From NCBI RefSeq assembly GCF_029846635.1, contig NZ_JARVTG010000001.1, forward strand, positions 4,117,001 to 4,181,000: a stretch of DNA of 64,000 nt, in the 5' to 3' direction. The position numbers and the translations under genes were made by a program. Below, piece by piece: positions 42,901 through 51,666 of the stretch. This DNA is from Pokkaliibacter sp. MBI-7 (GTDB taxonomy: Bacteria > Pseudomonadota > Gammaproteobacteria > Pseudomonadales > Balneatricaceae). Below the pieces are notes generated by a model. That model saw only the letters and a list, made by a program, of their open reading frames with translations, had not been told where the DNA came from and made no database searches. Positions within the stretch are counted from its first letter, which is position 1. Each line of letters starts with the position of its first letter.

Positions 42901-43832
42901 GACAGCTTCCTCTTGCGCATCAGGATGCGGGCGACCGCCATGACTGCGAAAGTGATAACAAACAACAGCAGACCGAGTGCCAGCAGTGAAGAGATATGCA
43001 TGTCATTGGTGGCTTCGTTGAACTGTTCGGCAATGGTGGCGGATACCGATGTGGCAGGCATAAACAGTGAGGTGTTCATATCCTGGGCGCCACCAATCAC
43101 AAAGGTAACTGCCATGGTTTCGCCCAGGGCGCGGCCGAGAGCCAGAATAACTGCACCAAAGATGGCGCTGCGGACGGCAGGAAGTAGTACGAAGAAGGTG
43201 ACTTCCCAACGGTTGGCACCAATGCCGTAGCTGGCTTCGCGCATGACGTTAGGGATGGTGGAGAGGGCTTCTTTAATCAATGCGGTAAGAATAGGCAGAA
43301 TCATGAAAGCCAGAATGATGCCGGAGGTCAGCAGACCTACACCCATGGGAGGACCACTGAAAAGCAGGCCCAGTACAGGAACCTCTGAAAAGGCATCGAG
43401 TGCCCACAACTGGAAATGTTCTGAAAACCAGGGGGCGAAGACAAACAGGCCCCACATACCGTAAATGATACTGGGTACTGCTGCGAGCAATTCAATAGCG
43501 GCAGCGACTGAGTGTGACATCCACGCAGGAGCCAGTTCAGTGAGGAATACGCCAATGGCCAGGCTCAAAGGCAGAGCCAGAAGAATAGCAATAAAGGAAG
43601 AAACCAGAGTGCCGTACAGGGCATTAGCGGCGCCGTATTCGCTGGTAATAGGGTTCCACTCAGTACTGAGCAAAAAACCGAAGCCAAATTTTTCCAGTGC
43701 AGGCCAGGCACCATGCAGCAGGGATATCAGGATGGATACCAGCAGGACGCCGATCAGTATCGCGCTGGACCAGCAGGCACGTTGAAACAGCGTATCGCTG
43801 TGCCATCTCGATTTCATTACCAGCGTAGACAT
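42897..43832 (-). CDS. pstC: Phosphate ABC transporter permease PstC
   Basis: A 311-residue permease with six predicted segments and the loop REASYGIGANRWEVTFFVLL. PstC marks include STEWNPITSEYGAANALYGT and the charged end ARILMRKRKLS. The ATG at 43832 has AGGTGA eight bases upstream; an in-frame GTG at 43844 is less likely. Confidence 0.95.
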   Translation of the reverse strand: MSTLVMKSRWHSDTLFQRACWSSAILIGVLLVSILISLLHGAWPALEKFGFGFLLSTEWNPITSEYGAANALYGTLVSSFIAILLALPLSLAIGVFLTELAPAWMSHSVAAAIELLAAVPSIIYGMWGLFVFAPWFSEHFQLWALDAFSEVPVLGLLFSGPPMGVGLLTSGIILAFMILPILTALIKEALSTIPNVMREASYGIGANRWEVTFFVLLPAVRSAIFGAVILALGRALGETMAVTFVIGGAQDMNTSLFMPATSVSATIAEQFNEATNDMHISSLLALGLLLFVITFAVMAVARILMRKRKLS

Positions 43833-43956
43833 TGGATAGTTCACCTGTAGTCTTTACAGCTCCGTTGCCTGGGGCACTTCTTGCTGTCAGTTAAACGCGT
43901 AAAGGGAACGCCACCAGGCACTTTTCAGGGTGCTGACAGCTGTTCCCGATAGTTGC

Positions 43957-43985
43957 TGGGTGGCAAGGTCAAGCCGTGCTACCCA
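43957..43985 (-). promoter_or_regulatory. Hairpin between pstS and pstC
   Basis: A 9-bp stem TGGGTAGCA/TGCCACCCA (one G-U pair) with an 11-base loop, 15 bp past the pstS stop. Probably reduces readthrough or protects the pstS message, giving more PstS than PstCAB. Confidence 0.55.
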
Positions 43986-44000
43986 GCCGTCTCAACGTCA

Positions 44001-45053
44001 TTACTTGTAAACAGCCATTCCCTGGGTGTCCTTGACGTCGTTTCTCCACATGTCTTCGATCATCTTGACGACGCTGTCAGGCATGGGGATGTAGTCCAGC
44101 GCTTCAGCAGCCTGGTCACCGTTAGCGAAGCTCCAGTCGAAGAACTTCAGTACTGCGTCGCCTTTGGCTGCATCATCCTGCTGCTTGTAAACCAGAATGA
44201 AAGTGGCAGCAGTCATTGGCCAGGAAGCATCACCAGGCTGATCGTTCAGGATCAGGTGGAAGCCAGGAGCGTTGGTCCAGTCAGCGTTAGCAGCAGCGGC
44301 CTGGAACGCAGCCATTTCAGGCTTAACAAATTTGCCAGCTTTGTTTTCCATCTGGGTGTAAGTCAGGTTGTTGGATTTTGCATAGGCAAATTCAACGTAA
44401 CCGATTGAGCCAGGAGTACGGCTTACGAAGTTGGCAACACCTTCGTTACCTTTGCCGCCCAGTTGCTGAGCTTCTTTCGGCCAGGCTACTTCTTTACCTA
44501 CGCCAACGTTTTTCTGCCACTCAGGGCTTACGCGAGCCAGATAGTCGGTGAAGTTGAAAGTGGTACCTGAACCGTCAGAGCGGTGCACGGTGTAGATAGG
44601 CATGTGAGGAAGCTTGACGCCTTCGTTCAGAGAGGCGATAGCAGCGTCGTCCCACATTTTGACTTTGCCGGAGTAGATATCAGCTAGTAGCTGACCGCTC
44701 AGCTTCAGTTGACCAGCTTCGATGCCTTTAACGTTGATTACAGCAACGATGGCGCCCATTACTGCAGGGAACTGAGCCAGACCAGCTTGATCCAGTTCTT
44801 CTTTGGTCAGAGGAGCATCGCTAGCGCCGAAATCTACGGTTTTAGCTTTGATCTGTTTGATACCGCCACCAGAACCGATGGACTGGTAGTTCAGTTTGAC
44901 TCCCTCGGCCTTGTTGTAAGCCTCAGCCCACTTGGCATATACCGGATAGGGGAAAGTAGCGCCTGCACCGTTGATGGTATCTACTTTAGCGTAGGACATC
45001 GGGGCGATTACTACAGTGCTAGCCAGCAGTAAGCCATTGAGGAGTTTGTTCAT
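44001..45053 (-). CDS. pstS: Phosphate-binding periplasmic protein PstS
   Basis: A 350-residue binding protein. Signal peptide to about residue 22 (LLASTVVIAPMSYA). Phosphate-site motifs are NGAGATFPYPVY near the mature N-terminus, GSGGGIKQI, and HRSDGSGTTFNFTDYLARVS. First gene of the pst operon, preceded by a PHO box. Confidence 0.97.
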   Translation of the reverse strand: MNKLLNGLLLASTVVIAPMSYAKVDTINGAGATFPYPVYAKWAEAYNKAEGVKLNYQSIGSGGGIKQIKAKTVDFGASDAPLTKEELDQAGLAQFPAVMGAIVAVINVKGIEAGQLKLSGQLLADIYSGKVKMWDDAAIASLNEGVKLPHMPIYTVHRSDGSGTTFNFTDYLARVSPEWQKNVGVGKEVAWPKEAQQLGGKGNEGVANFVSRTPGSIGYVEFAYAKSNNLTYTQMENKAGKFVKPEMAAFQAAAANADWTNAPGFHLILNDQPGDASWPMTAATFILVYKQQDDAAKGDAVLKFFDWSFANGDQAAEALDYIPMPDSVVKMIEDMWRNDVKDTQGMAVYK

Positions 45054-45132
45054 CTGCCGTCACCTTGGTTGGATTGGGTTTAAAGCGAACTGGAAGTTCA
45101 TCTCTCTCTGGAGTGCGCTTAAGTTAACGCGG

Positions 45133-45154
45133 AAATGTGACGGCAATATGACAC
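45133..45154 (-). promoter_or_regulatory. PHO box (PhoB-binding site) upstream of pstS
   Basis: The minus strand reads GTGTCATATTGCCGTCACAT, matching the two 7-bp PhoB repeats (TGTCATA and CGTCACA, consensus CTGTCAT-type) with 11-bp periodicity. It lies about 80 bp upstream of the ATG, where PhoB would replace a -35 element. A candidate -10 (TTAACT) follows about 10 bp downstream. Confidence 0.8.
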
Positions 45155-45235
45155 TGGCTGTCACACAAAAAAGTTTGTGGGGTTGGCCTGGTGGACGTAA
45201 AGGGAGAAGGGGAGGCTTGCGGGAAGTCTGGATGC

Positions 45236-45264
45236 TACAAAGCCGCGAAATTCGCGGCTTTGTA
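45236..45264 (-). terminator. Hairpin terminator after ychF
   Basis: A perfect palindromic stem TACAAAGCCGCG / CGCGGCTTTGTA with a short AAATT loop, 25 bp past the ychF stop. Flanking T-runs are weak, but it is the obvious 3' structure of the prs-rplY-pth-ychF transcript. Confidence 0.65.
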
Positions 45265-45288
45265 AGAAAGGTATGGCTCTGGGAAGGA

Positions 45289-46389
45289 TCAGACGTTGAA
45301 GCGGAAATGCATTACATCGCCATCTTTGACGATGTATTCCTTGCCTTCAAGGCGCCATTTGCCGGCCTCTTTGGCCCCCTGCTCGCCTTTAAACTGGACA
45401 AAGTCGTCATAGCCCACGACTTCGGCACGGATAAAGCCTTTTTCGAAGTCAGTATGAATGACGCCAGCCGCCTGCGGGGCGGTCGCACCTACTTTGACGG
45501 TCCAGGCGCGTACTTCCTTAACGCCGGCAGTGAAGTAAGTCTGCAGGTTGAGAAGAGCATAACCTGCACGAATGACGCGGTTCAGCCCCGGCTCTTCCAT
45601 GCCCATGCTCTCAAGGAACATCTGCATTTCTTCGATGTCATCCAGCTCAGCAATTTCGGCTTCGATTTTGTTGCAGACCGGGACCACGACAGCGCCTTCC
45701 TCTTCTGCAATGGCGCGTACCACGTCAAGCAGCGGGTTATCTTCAAAGCCATCTTCGGCAACGTTGGCGATGTACATCACCGGCTTGGTCGTCAGCAGAT
45801 GAAAGGTTTTTGCCAGACGCTTTTCGTCATCGCTCAAATTTTTCAGCAGGCTGCGGGCAGGTTTGCCCTCGTTGAAGTGAGGGATCAGCTTTTCCAGCAG
45901 AGCCTTCTGGGCCAGAGCCTCTTTGTCATTGCCCTTGGCAGCGCGCACTACGCGCTGTAGCTGTTTTTCACAGCTGTCGAGGTCGGCCAAGATCAGCTCA
46001 AGGTCGATAATCTCGATATCGCGCTTGGGGTCAACGCTGTTGGCAACGTGGATCACGTTGTCATCTTCAAAGCAGCGTACTACGTGGGCGATGGCATCGG
46101 TTTCGCGAATGTTGGCCAGAAACTTGTTACCCAGGCCTTCACCTTTGGACGCGCCCGCAACGAGGCCCGCAATGTCTACAAACTCCATGGTGGTAGGCAG
46201 AATGCGTTGTGGATTGACAATGGCGGCCAGCGCATCGAGGCGGGGGTCAGGCATGGGGACAATGCCTGAGTTCGGTTCAATGGTGCAGAACGGGAAGTTT
46301 TCCGCTGCGATGCCTGATTTGGTCAGGGCGTTGAACAGGGTTGACTTGCCGACATTGGGCAGGCCGACGATGCCACAGTTAAATCCCAT
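45289..46389 (-). CDS. ychF: Ribosome-associated ATPase/GTPase YchF (OLA1 family)
   Basis: A 366-residue P-loop protein. G1 is GIVGLPNVGKSTLFNALTKS; G3 is VDIAGLVAGASKGEGLGNKF; a C-terminal TGS domain contains GVKEVRAWTVKVGATAPQAA. YchF binds ATP and ribosomes and modulates stress responses. It follows pth, as in most gammaproteobacteria. Confidence 0.96.
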   Translation of the reverse strand: MGFNCGIVGLPNVGKSTLFNALTKSGIAAENFPFCTIEPNSGIVPMPDPRLDALAAIVNPQRILPTTMEFVDIAGLVAGASKGEGLGNKFLANIRETDAIAHVVRCFEDDNVIHVANSVDPKRDIEIIDLELILADLDSCEKQLQRVVRAAKGNDKEALAQKALLEKLIPHFNEGKPARSLLKNLSDDEKRLAKTFHLLTTKPVMYIANVAEDGFEDNPLLDVVRAIAEEEGAVVVPVCNKIEAEIAELDDIEEMQMFLESMGMEEPGLNRVIRAGYALLNLQTYFTAGVKEVRAWTVKVGATAPQAAGVIHTDFEKGFIRAEVVGYDDFVQFKGEQGAKEAGKWRLEGKEYIVKDGDVMHFRFNV

Positions 46390-46469
46390 AATGCGTTCCT
46401 GTTATCTCATTTACATCAGGAGTATCCCAGAATGGGCCAGCCAGATAGCTAGCTGATTCGGGGATGCCC

Positions 46470-47057
46470 CTAGGGTTTGAATGCGTGAAGCTGATTCATG
46501 GCCTTAGACCAGTCGCCGCTAAGGGCCAATGGCAAGGCAGAGAGGGCAGCATCGCTGGCCTGCTCTATCAGCTGTTGCTCTGCTTGGGGGGCTTTGGTCA
46601 GTACGAAACCGGCAACCATGCCTGCATGGCCGGGGTGGCCAATGCCGATGCGTAAACGATGAAATTCCCGATTGCCACCGAAGCGGCTAATAATATCTTT
46701 CAGACCATTATGACCACCGTGGCCGCCACCTTTTTTGAAGCGCGCCTGACCGGGTGGTATATCCAGCTCATCATGAACAACCAGTACCGCTTCTGGCGGT
46801 AGCTTATAAAAAGAGCAGAGCGCCTGTACGGCTTGTCCACTCAAGTTCATGAAAGTGGTTGGGATCAACAGGTGTAGGGACTGCCCCTGCCAGTTGGCTT
46901 TGGCGTATTGGCCGTGAAAGCGGGATTCGTGGCGCATTTCTGCATGGCATAAAGACGCAAGCGCCGACACAAGGTCGGCGCCAGCATTGTGCCTGGTTCT
47001 GTCATACTGCGCACCGGGATTACCCAGCCCGACAATAAGTTGAACCTTGTCACTCAT
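46470..47057 (-). CDS. pth: Peptidyl-tRNA hydrolase
   Basis: A 195-residue enzyme. The conserved start LIVGLGNPGAQYDRTRHNAG carries the catalytic histidine near residue 24; LIPTTFMNLSGQAV and VVHDELDIPPGQARFKKGGG follow. It recycles peptidyl-tRNAs dropped by ribosomes. 14 bp after rplY. Confidence 0.97.
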   Translation of the reverse strand: MSDKVQLIVGLGNPGAQYDRTRHNAGADLVSALASLCHAEMRHESRFHGQYAKANWQGQSLHLLIPTTFMNLSGQAVQALCSFYKLPPEAVLVVHDELDIPPGQARFKKGGGHGGHNGLKDIISRFGGNREFHRLRIGIGHPGHAGMVAGFVLTKAPQAEQQLIEQASDAALSALPLALSGDWSKAMNQLHAFKP

Positions 47058-47071
47058 TGCTGATTCAGCGC

Positions 47072-47653
47072 TTACTTACGCTTGGCAACAACACGAGCAA
47101 CAGCCTGGTTGTGGTCTTTACCCAGACGCAGGGCAGCCACTTCAACACCTTCAGGGCAGGTGATGTCAGACAGGTACAGGTTCTGACCCAGTTCAACGTT
47201 GCTCAGGTCAACAGTTACGAACTCGGGCAGGTTTTCAGGTTTGCAAACAACCTTAACTTCGCTCACCAGAGTGAATACCTTGCCGCCTACTTTGGAAGCT
47301 GGGCTGGCAGCTTCGTTTTCGAAGCGAACAGGTACTTTGATGGTGATGGTACGGCCGTTGGTAACGCGCTGGAAGTCAGCGTGCAGCAGTACAGGCTTGG
47401 CAGGGTGACGTTGCAGATCCTTGATGATCACGCGCTCTTCCTTGCCATCAACGTTCAGGTTGATGATGCTGCTGAAGAACTGGTTGTCTTCGGTCAGGTG
47501 CAGCAGCTCATCATGGTCGATGGTCAGGCTGGTGGGCTCAGCTGAACCGCCGTAAACGATGGCAGGAACAGTGTCGTCCAGGCGACGCAGGCGGCGGCTC
47601 GCACCCTTTCCTGCTACTTCGCGTGCTTTTGCATTCAGTACGTAGTTGCTCAT
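47072..47653 (-). CDS. rplY: 50S ribosomal protein bL25 (long, Ctc form)
   Basis: A 193-residue protein: the N-terminal L25 5S-rRNA-binding domain (about 1-92) plus the C-terminal CTC beta domain. Longer than the 94-residue Escherichia coli form, as in pseudomonads. Lies between prs and pth, the conserved order. Confidence 0.95.
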   Translation of the reverse strand: MSNYVLNAKAREVAGKGASRRLRRLDDTVPAIVYGGSAEPTSLTIDHDELLHLTEDNQFFSSIINLNVDGKEERVIIKDLQRHPAKPVLLHADFQRVTNGRTITIKVPVRFENEAASPASKVGGKVFTLVSEVKVVCKPENLPEFVTVDLSNVELGQNLYLSDITCPEGVEVAALRLGKDHNQAVARVVAKRK

Positions 47654-47748
47654 TTTTACCTCAACATAAAATTAAACAGCCAGACGACCGCGACCAGTGC
47701 CTGGCTGTTGTTTGCCCTTGCGGGCGAAATCAGCGCCTGTTGGTTGAA

Positions 47749-48690
47749 TCAACGAAACATGGCGCTGATGGATTCTTCATTGCAAACGCGGCGCACTGCC
47801 TCGGCAAGGATGTGCGACAGCGTCAGCTGTTCAATTTTTTTGCTGCTGGACGCGGCTTTAGTCAGAGGAATGGTGTCGGTGACAACCAGTTTGTCCAGTA
47901 CAGAGTTGTTGATGTTATCGATGGCCGGGCCAGACAGCACAGGGTGAGTAGCGTAAGCAATGACCTTGTGCGCGCCGTGCTCTTTAAGGGCCGCAGCTGC
48001 CTTGCAAAGGGTGCCTGCTGTGTCGCACATGTCATCAACAAGGATGCAGGTACGGTCTTTTACGTCACCGATGATGTGCATGACCTGTGAAACGTTAGCC
48101 TTCTCGCGGCGTTTGTCGATGATGGCCAGATCACAATCCAGCTGTTTGGCAACTGCACGGGCACGCACTACGCCACCTACGTCAGGAGAAACGACAATAG
48201 CGTTTTCGTAATTTTGACGCTGGATGTGTTCAATCAGTACGGGAGAGCCGAATACGTTATCAACAGGAATATCGAAGAAGCCCTGAATCTGCTCGGCATG
48301 CAGGTCAACGGTCAGAACGCGATCTACACCCACGCCGGAGAGAATGTCTGCAACGGCTTTAGCACTGATAGGTACACGAGCTGAGCGAGGGCGACGATCC
48401 TGACGGGCATAGCCGAAATAAGGAACAACAGCAGTGATACGCTGAGCTGATGCACGACGCAGTGCGTCAGTCATCATCACCAGTTCCATCAAGTTATCGT
48501 TGGTAGGGGCGCAGGTGGGCTGGATGATAAAGCAATCCTTGCCGCGAACGTTCTCGTTGATCTGGACCGCTATTTCGCCGTCACTGAATTGGCCGACATC
48601 GGCATCGCCCAGAGGCAAGCACAACTGATCGACGACCTTGCGGGCAAGTTCCGGATGGGCGTTCCCGGTAAAGACCATTAGTTTTGACAC
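47749..48690 (-). CDS. prs: Ribose-phosphate pyrophosphokinase
   Basis: A 313-residue PRPP synthase. Segments are GTG-started VSKLMVFTGNAHPELA, YFGYARQDRRPRSARVPISA, the catalytic VVSPDVGGVVRARAVAKQL and the PRPP loop ILVDDMCDTAGTL. It supplies PRPP for nucleotide, histidine and tryptophan synthesis. The GTG at 48690 is chosen because the protein then begins exactly as the family and GAAGG lies eight bases upstream. It has a roughly 260-nt leader and its own promoter. Confidence 0.96.
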   Translation of the reverse strand: MSKLMVFTGNAHPELARKVVDQLCLPLGDADVGQFSDGEIAVQINENVRGKDCFIIQPTCAPTNDNLMELVMMTDALRRASAQRITAVVPYFGYARQDRRPRSARVPISAKAVADILSGVGVDRVLTVDLHAEQIQGFFDIPVDNVFGSPVLIEHIQRQNYENAIVVSPDVGGVVRARAVAKQLDCDLAIIDKRREKANVSQVMHIIGDVKDRTCILVDDMCDTAGTLCKAAAALKEHGAHKVIAYATHPVLSGPAIDNINNSVLDKLVVTDTIPLTKAASSSKKIEQLTLSHILAEAVRRVCNEESISAMFR

Positions 48691-48958
48691 GCTGATACCT
48701 TCACGCTGGCAGGATGTTGGATACCTTGGCCCGTTCATGGGTGGAGTGGTTCTCATAATTGACTGAACTTACTGTCAGTACGTTATCTTTGTGAGCAGTG
48801 CTGCTCGACAAGAAATGTCTGACCGTGAGGCGCACTCTTTGATTAACTAGCCGCAAGCAGCTGGAGTTCACTTCACCCCTGTCCACAGCAGTCTGGCTGC
48901 TCTCGACCGTTCTGTGTTGAACGTCGCGTGGCCATACCCCCTATAAAAAGGCGCGGAA

Positions 48959-48987
48959 ATTGTCCATAAAGGGGGTGTGATTGTCAA
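48959..48987 (-). promoter_or_regulatory. Sigma-70 promoter of the prs operon
   Basis: Perfect -35 TTGACA (48982-48987), 17-bp spacer, -10 GACAAT (48959-48964). It sits directly after the lolB stop, giving prs independent transcription and a leader of about 260 nt with a small AGCAG/CTGCT hairpin. No ispE or tRNA gene lies in this space. Confidence 0.7.
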
Positions 48988-49005
48988 TTGATCAGCCGGA
49001 ATTAT

Positions 49006-49611
49006 TCAGTTTACCTGCCATTGTTTGATAACCAGTTTAAGTTCCAGATCATCCCGTTTGACGGTGAGCTTGCGTGGCAGCCAAGCCTGCCCCTGTTGCT
49101 GGAACTCCAGATAGTCAAGCCGCCATCCGGCTTGTTCAAGGCTGAGCAGGCGACCTTGTTCATCGTACAGTGAACCTTTGACTTTGCCTGGTGCAGGGGT
49201 GCCCTTGATCCAGTAAGTCAGCTGAGTCAGCGGGATCGGCCAGCCTGTATGCTGGCGTAGTAGCGCCTGGGGATCATCCGACACATAGCGTCCTTGCGGG
49301 GTGGTTAGCAGTATCTGTTGAGGGGTGCCTTCCAGACTCAGTTGGCCCTGACCCATGGGGCCTGTCATTTTGACCTGATAGGAGTCACCCTGTTCCGTCC
49401 AGTTGACGGTCAGGGTGTTGTAGCTTTCCTTGCTTTTTAATCCTGCCTTGCCTTCCAGTTGCCAGCTGTCCATCTGATTGAGAGATTGGCGCCAGGCGGT
49501 ACTGGGTTCTGGCTGAAAGCTCAGTCGGCTGGTGCTGGCACAGGCGCTGAGGAGTAGCGCCAGAGTAACAATGCCGAGATATTTGACAGCGTTGGGATTA
49601 AGGCTGGACAC
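49006..49611 (-). CDS. lolB: Outer-membrane lipoprotein LolB
   Basis: A 201-residue lipoprotein. The signal and lipobox are YLGIVTLALLLSACAS. The LolB fold is seen in WQLEGKAGLKSKESYNTLTV, the GPMGQGQLSLEGTPQQILL strand and the late WRLDYLEFQQQ. It receives lipoproteins from LolA and inserts them into the outer membrane. GTG start at 49611 overlaps the TPR gene end by 14 bp, with GGAG upstream. Confidence 0.93.
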   Translation of the reverse strand: MSSLNPNAVKYLGIVTLALLLSACASTSRLSFQPEPSTAWRQSLNQMDSWQLEGKAGLKSKESYNTLTVNWTEQGDSYQVKMTGPMGQGQLSLEGTPQQILLTTPQGRYVSDDPQALLRQHTGWPIPLTQLTYWIKGTPAPGKVKGSLYDEQGRLLSLEQAGWRLDYLEFQQQGQAWLPRKLTVKRDDLELKLVIKQWQVN

Positions 49612-51289
49612 CGTATTGCTCCATGATGTCGCGGATCGGGGAGTAGTCAGGCTTGCTGCGCAGTGCCTTGCGCCAGATGCGCAGTGCCTGATCGGGCTTG
49701 CTCTGTTGCCACAGTGCAGCACCATAGTGGTAGGCCACTTCGGGGTCGGGGAAGGCTCCGTAGGCTTTGGTCAGGTAATCTTCGGCTTCATCGTAGCGTT
49801 GCAGGTTGTAATAGACCCACCCCAGACTGTCGAGAATGGCTGGGTCATCGGGTTGCAAGGTATGAGCCTTCAACAGTAGCTGTAAAGCTTCATTATGGCG
49901 TGCGGTGCGGTCGGTAAGGGTGTAGCCCAGTGCATTCAGGATTTGTGCATTGTCTGGCTCAAGGGCAATCAGCGCCTCGAGGTCAGCAATCATTGCCTCC
50001 AGATTGCCATCTTTGTCCCCGAGCATTGCACGGTTATACAGCAGCTGTGGATTGTTTGGGTCAAGCTTGAGTGCTTCGTCATACGCCTGGCGTGCAGCTG
50101 CATAATCCAGCTTTTTAGATTGCCACTCAGCCTCTAACTCGAACAGCTGGGCTGCCTGATCAGGATTGTTCTTGCGTGCCTGCTTCAACATGGCAGGAAT
50201 CTGATCATCCTGCCCATTGCCACTCAGCAGCACAATCAGTCGACTCTGGGCGGTAATGAGTTCATCGCCACGCGTCACCTGCTGGTAGTAATCGATGGCG
50301 CTGTCCTGATCCTTTTGCAGTTCGGCGAGGTAGCCAAGATAGAAGGCCACAGGCGAACGGTTAGGTGCCATGTCCCATAGCTCCAGAAAACTGTTCTGGG
50401 CGTCTTTATAGCGCGCCAGCTGAATCTGGGTACGGCCAAGCGTGAACCGTGCCTCGAGATTGTCTGGCTGCTCCTTGATCAGGGATTGCAGTACAGGCAA
50501 TGCCTTCTTGGCCTTGTTGTCGGCAAGGTAGGCGCGAGCCAGCATGTCCTGTAGTTGAGGTGAAGGATGTGCCTTATTGGCCTGGCTCAGAAAACGGGTG
50601 GTTTCAGTGAACTTTCGCTGGCGAAACAGTAAGTCTGCCTTGAGTACGATCGCTTGTTGTAGCGAGGGAGCTAGATGCAGGGCTTCATTGACTTCATCCT
50701 CTGCACCTTGCCAGCGCAACTGATACCGGGCAATCAGGGCGGTACTCAGGTGGTAGAACGGGTTGCGCGGGTGCTGTTGCAGTTGTGGGCGCAAGGCCTG
50801 AGCAAAGGCTTCAATGTCCCCTTGGTCCAGCTGTTCGACACGGCCAAGTAACAATGAGTACATTGCATTGTTGCTGCGCCAGTCGAACTTGTTGAGTGTG
50901 GAGAATACTTCAGCGTACTGTTTGGTCTGGAACAGGCTATCTAGCAGTAAATTACTGGCAACGCGAGAGTCGGGGTTTATGTCGTGCCAAAGCTGCGCCG
51001 ACTTGGAAAGATCTTCTGCGTTTCCCAGATATTGAGCGAGGTAGCTGGCCTGCTCAGCGAGTTCCGGGGTGCGATACTTTTCTGCCAGTAGTTGATATTG
51101 CCGGTATGCCAGGTCGGGCTGGTCGCGTTGCACCGCAAATTCAGCTAGCAAGAGCGGATATATAGGGGAGGTCGCAGCGATATCATCTGCTTTATTTGCC
51201 GGAGCTGCCGACTGAGGCGCGCTGGTTTTCACTGCACAGCCACTTAGAATACTCAGCAGGCAGGCTATTAAATAAGCTGATCTTGGCAT
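49598..51289 (-). CDS. TPR-repeat lipoprotein
   Basis: A 563-residue protein with a lipoprotein signal (ACLLSILSGCAVK) and at least ten tetratricopeptide-like repeats, for example LDPNNPQLLYNRAMLGDKDG and PDDPAILDSLGWVYYNLQRY. Probably anchored to the outer membrane as a protein-interaction scaffold. It is the usual neighbour of lolB in pseudomonads and relatives. Specific function unknown. Confidence 0.92.
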   Translation of the reverse strand: MPRSAYLIACLLSILSGCAVKTSAPQSAAPANKADDIAATSPIYPLLLAEFAVQRDQPDLAYRQYQLLAEKYRTPELAEQASYLAQYLGNAEDLSKSAQLWHDINPDSRVASNLLLDSLFQTKQYAEVFSTLNKFDWRSNNAMYSLLLGRVEQLDQGDIEAFAQALRPQLQQHPRNPFYHLSTALIARYQLRWQGAEDEVNEALHLAPSLQQAIVLKADLLFRQRKFTETTRFLSQANKAHPSPQLQDMLARAYLADNKAKKALPVLQSLIKEQPDNLEARFTLGRTQIQLARYKDAQNSFLELWDMAPNRSPVAFYLGYLAELQKDQDSAIDYYQQVTRGDELITAQSRLIVLLSGNGQDDQIPAMLKQARKNNPDQAAQLFELEAEWQSKKLDYAAARQAYDEALKLDPNNPQLLYNRAMLGDKDGNLEAMIADLEALIALEPDNAQILNALGYTLTDRTARHNEALQLLLKAHTLQPDDPAILDSLGWVYYNLQRYDEAEDYLTKAYGAFPDPEVAYHYGAALWQQSKPDQALRIWRKALRSKPDYSPIRDIMEQYGVQP

Positions 51290-51666
51290 GGAGTCTGTTG
51301 TGAATAAGGCGGGTTGGTTACAATAGGCAGCCCTTGGCGGGCGAGGTTTCCTGTATATTGCGTTATCGCTGGCAGGCTCACAAGGGAAATCACGCGTCGG
51401 CTGTTACCGGTCTGTTTCTTTATGTGTCTTGGTGACGGACGAGGGCTGATCTGTCAGGTCAGTATCCGGCAGATAGATAGAAAGTATCTATTCATATCGT
51501 TGATTTAATTCACGGCAACCGCTGTGCTATTGCGCCATACTTGTGAAACCGGCTCACCGGCGGCACAACTTGGCACAAACGCTCACTGTGGGTGAGCAAG
51601 TTGTAGTTGATTCTGGTGCAGTCATCGATCCGGATCACGAAGCATTCTGAGTGGCGTACCTTCGTT
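51290..51666. other. Divergent promoter region between TPR gene and hemA
   Basis: 377 bp with no gene. A hairpin GCTCAC/GTGAGC lies at 51581-51597. The promoters for both flanking operons must be here, but I could not identify a consensus pair with confidence. Confidence 0.5.

Noticed and set aside
48691..48958. Riboswitch or tRNA in the prs leader
   Set aside because: Only a small hairpin is seen; no tRNA arms or known aptamer motif could be recognised.
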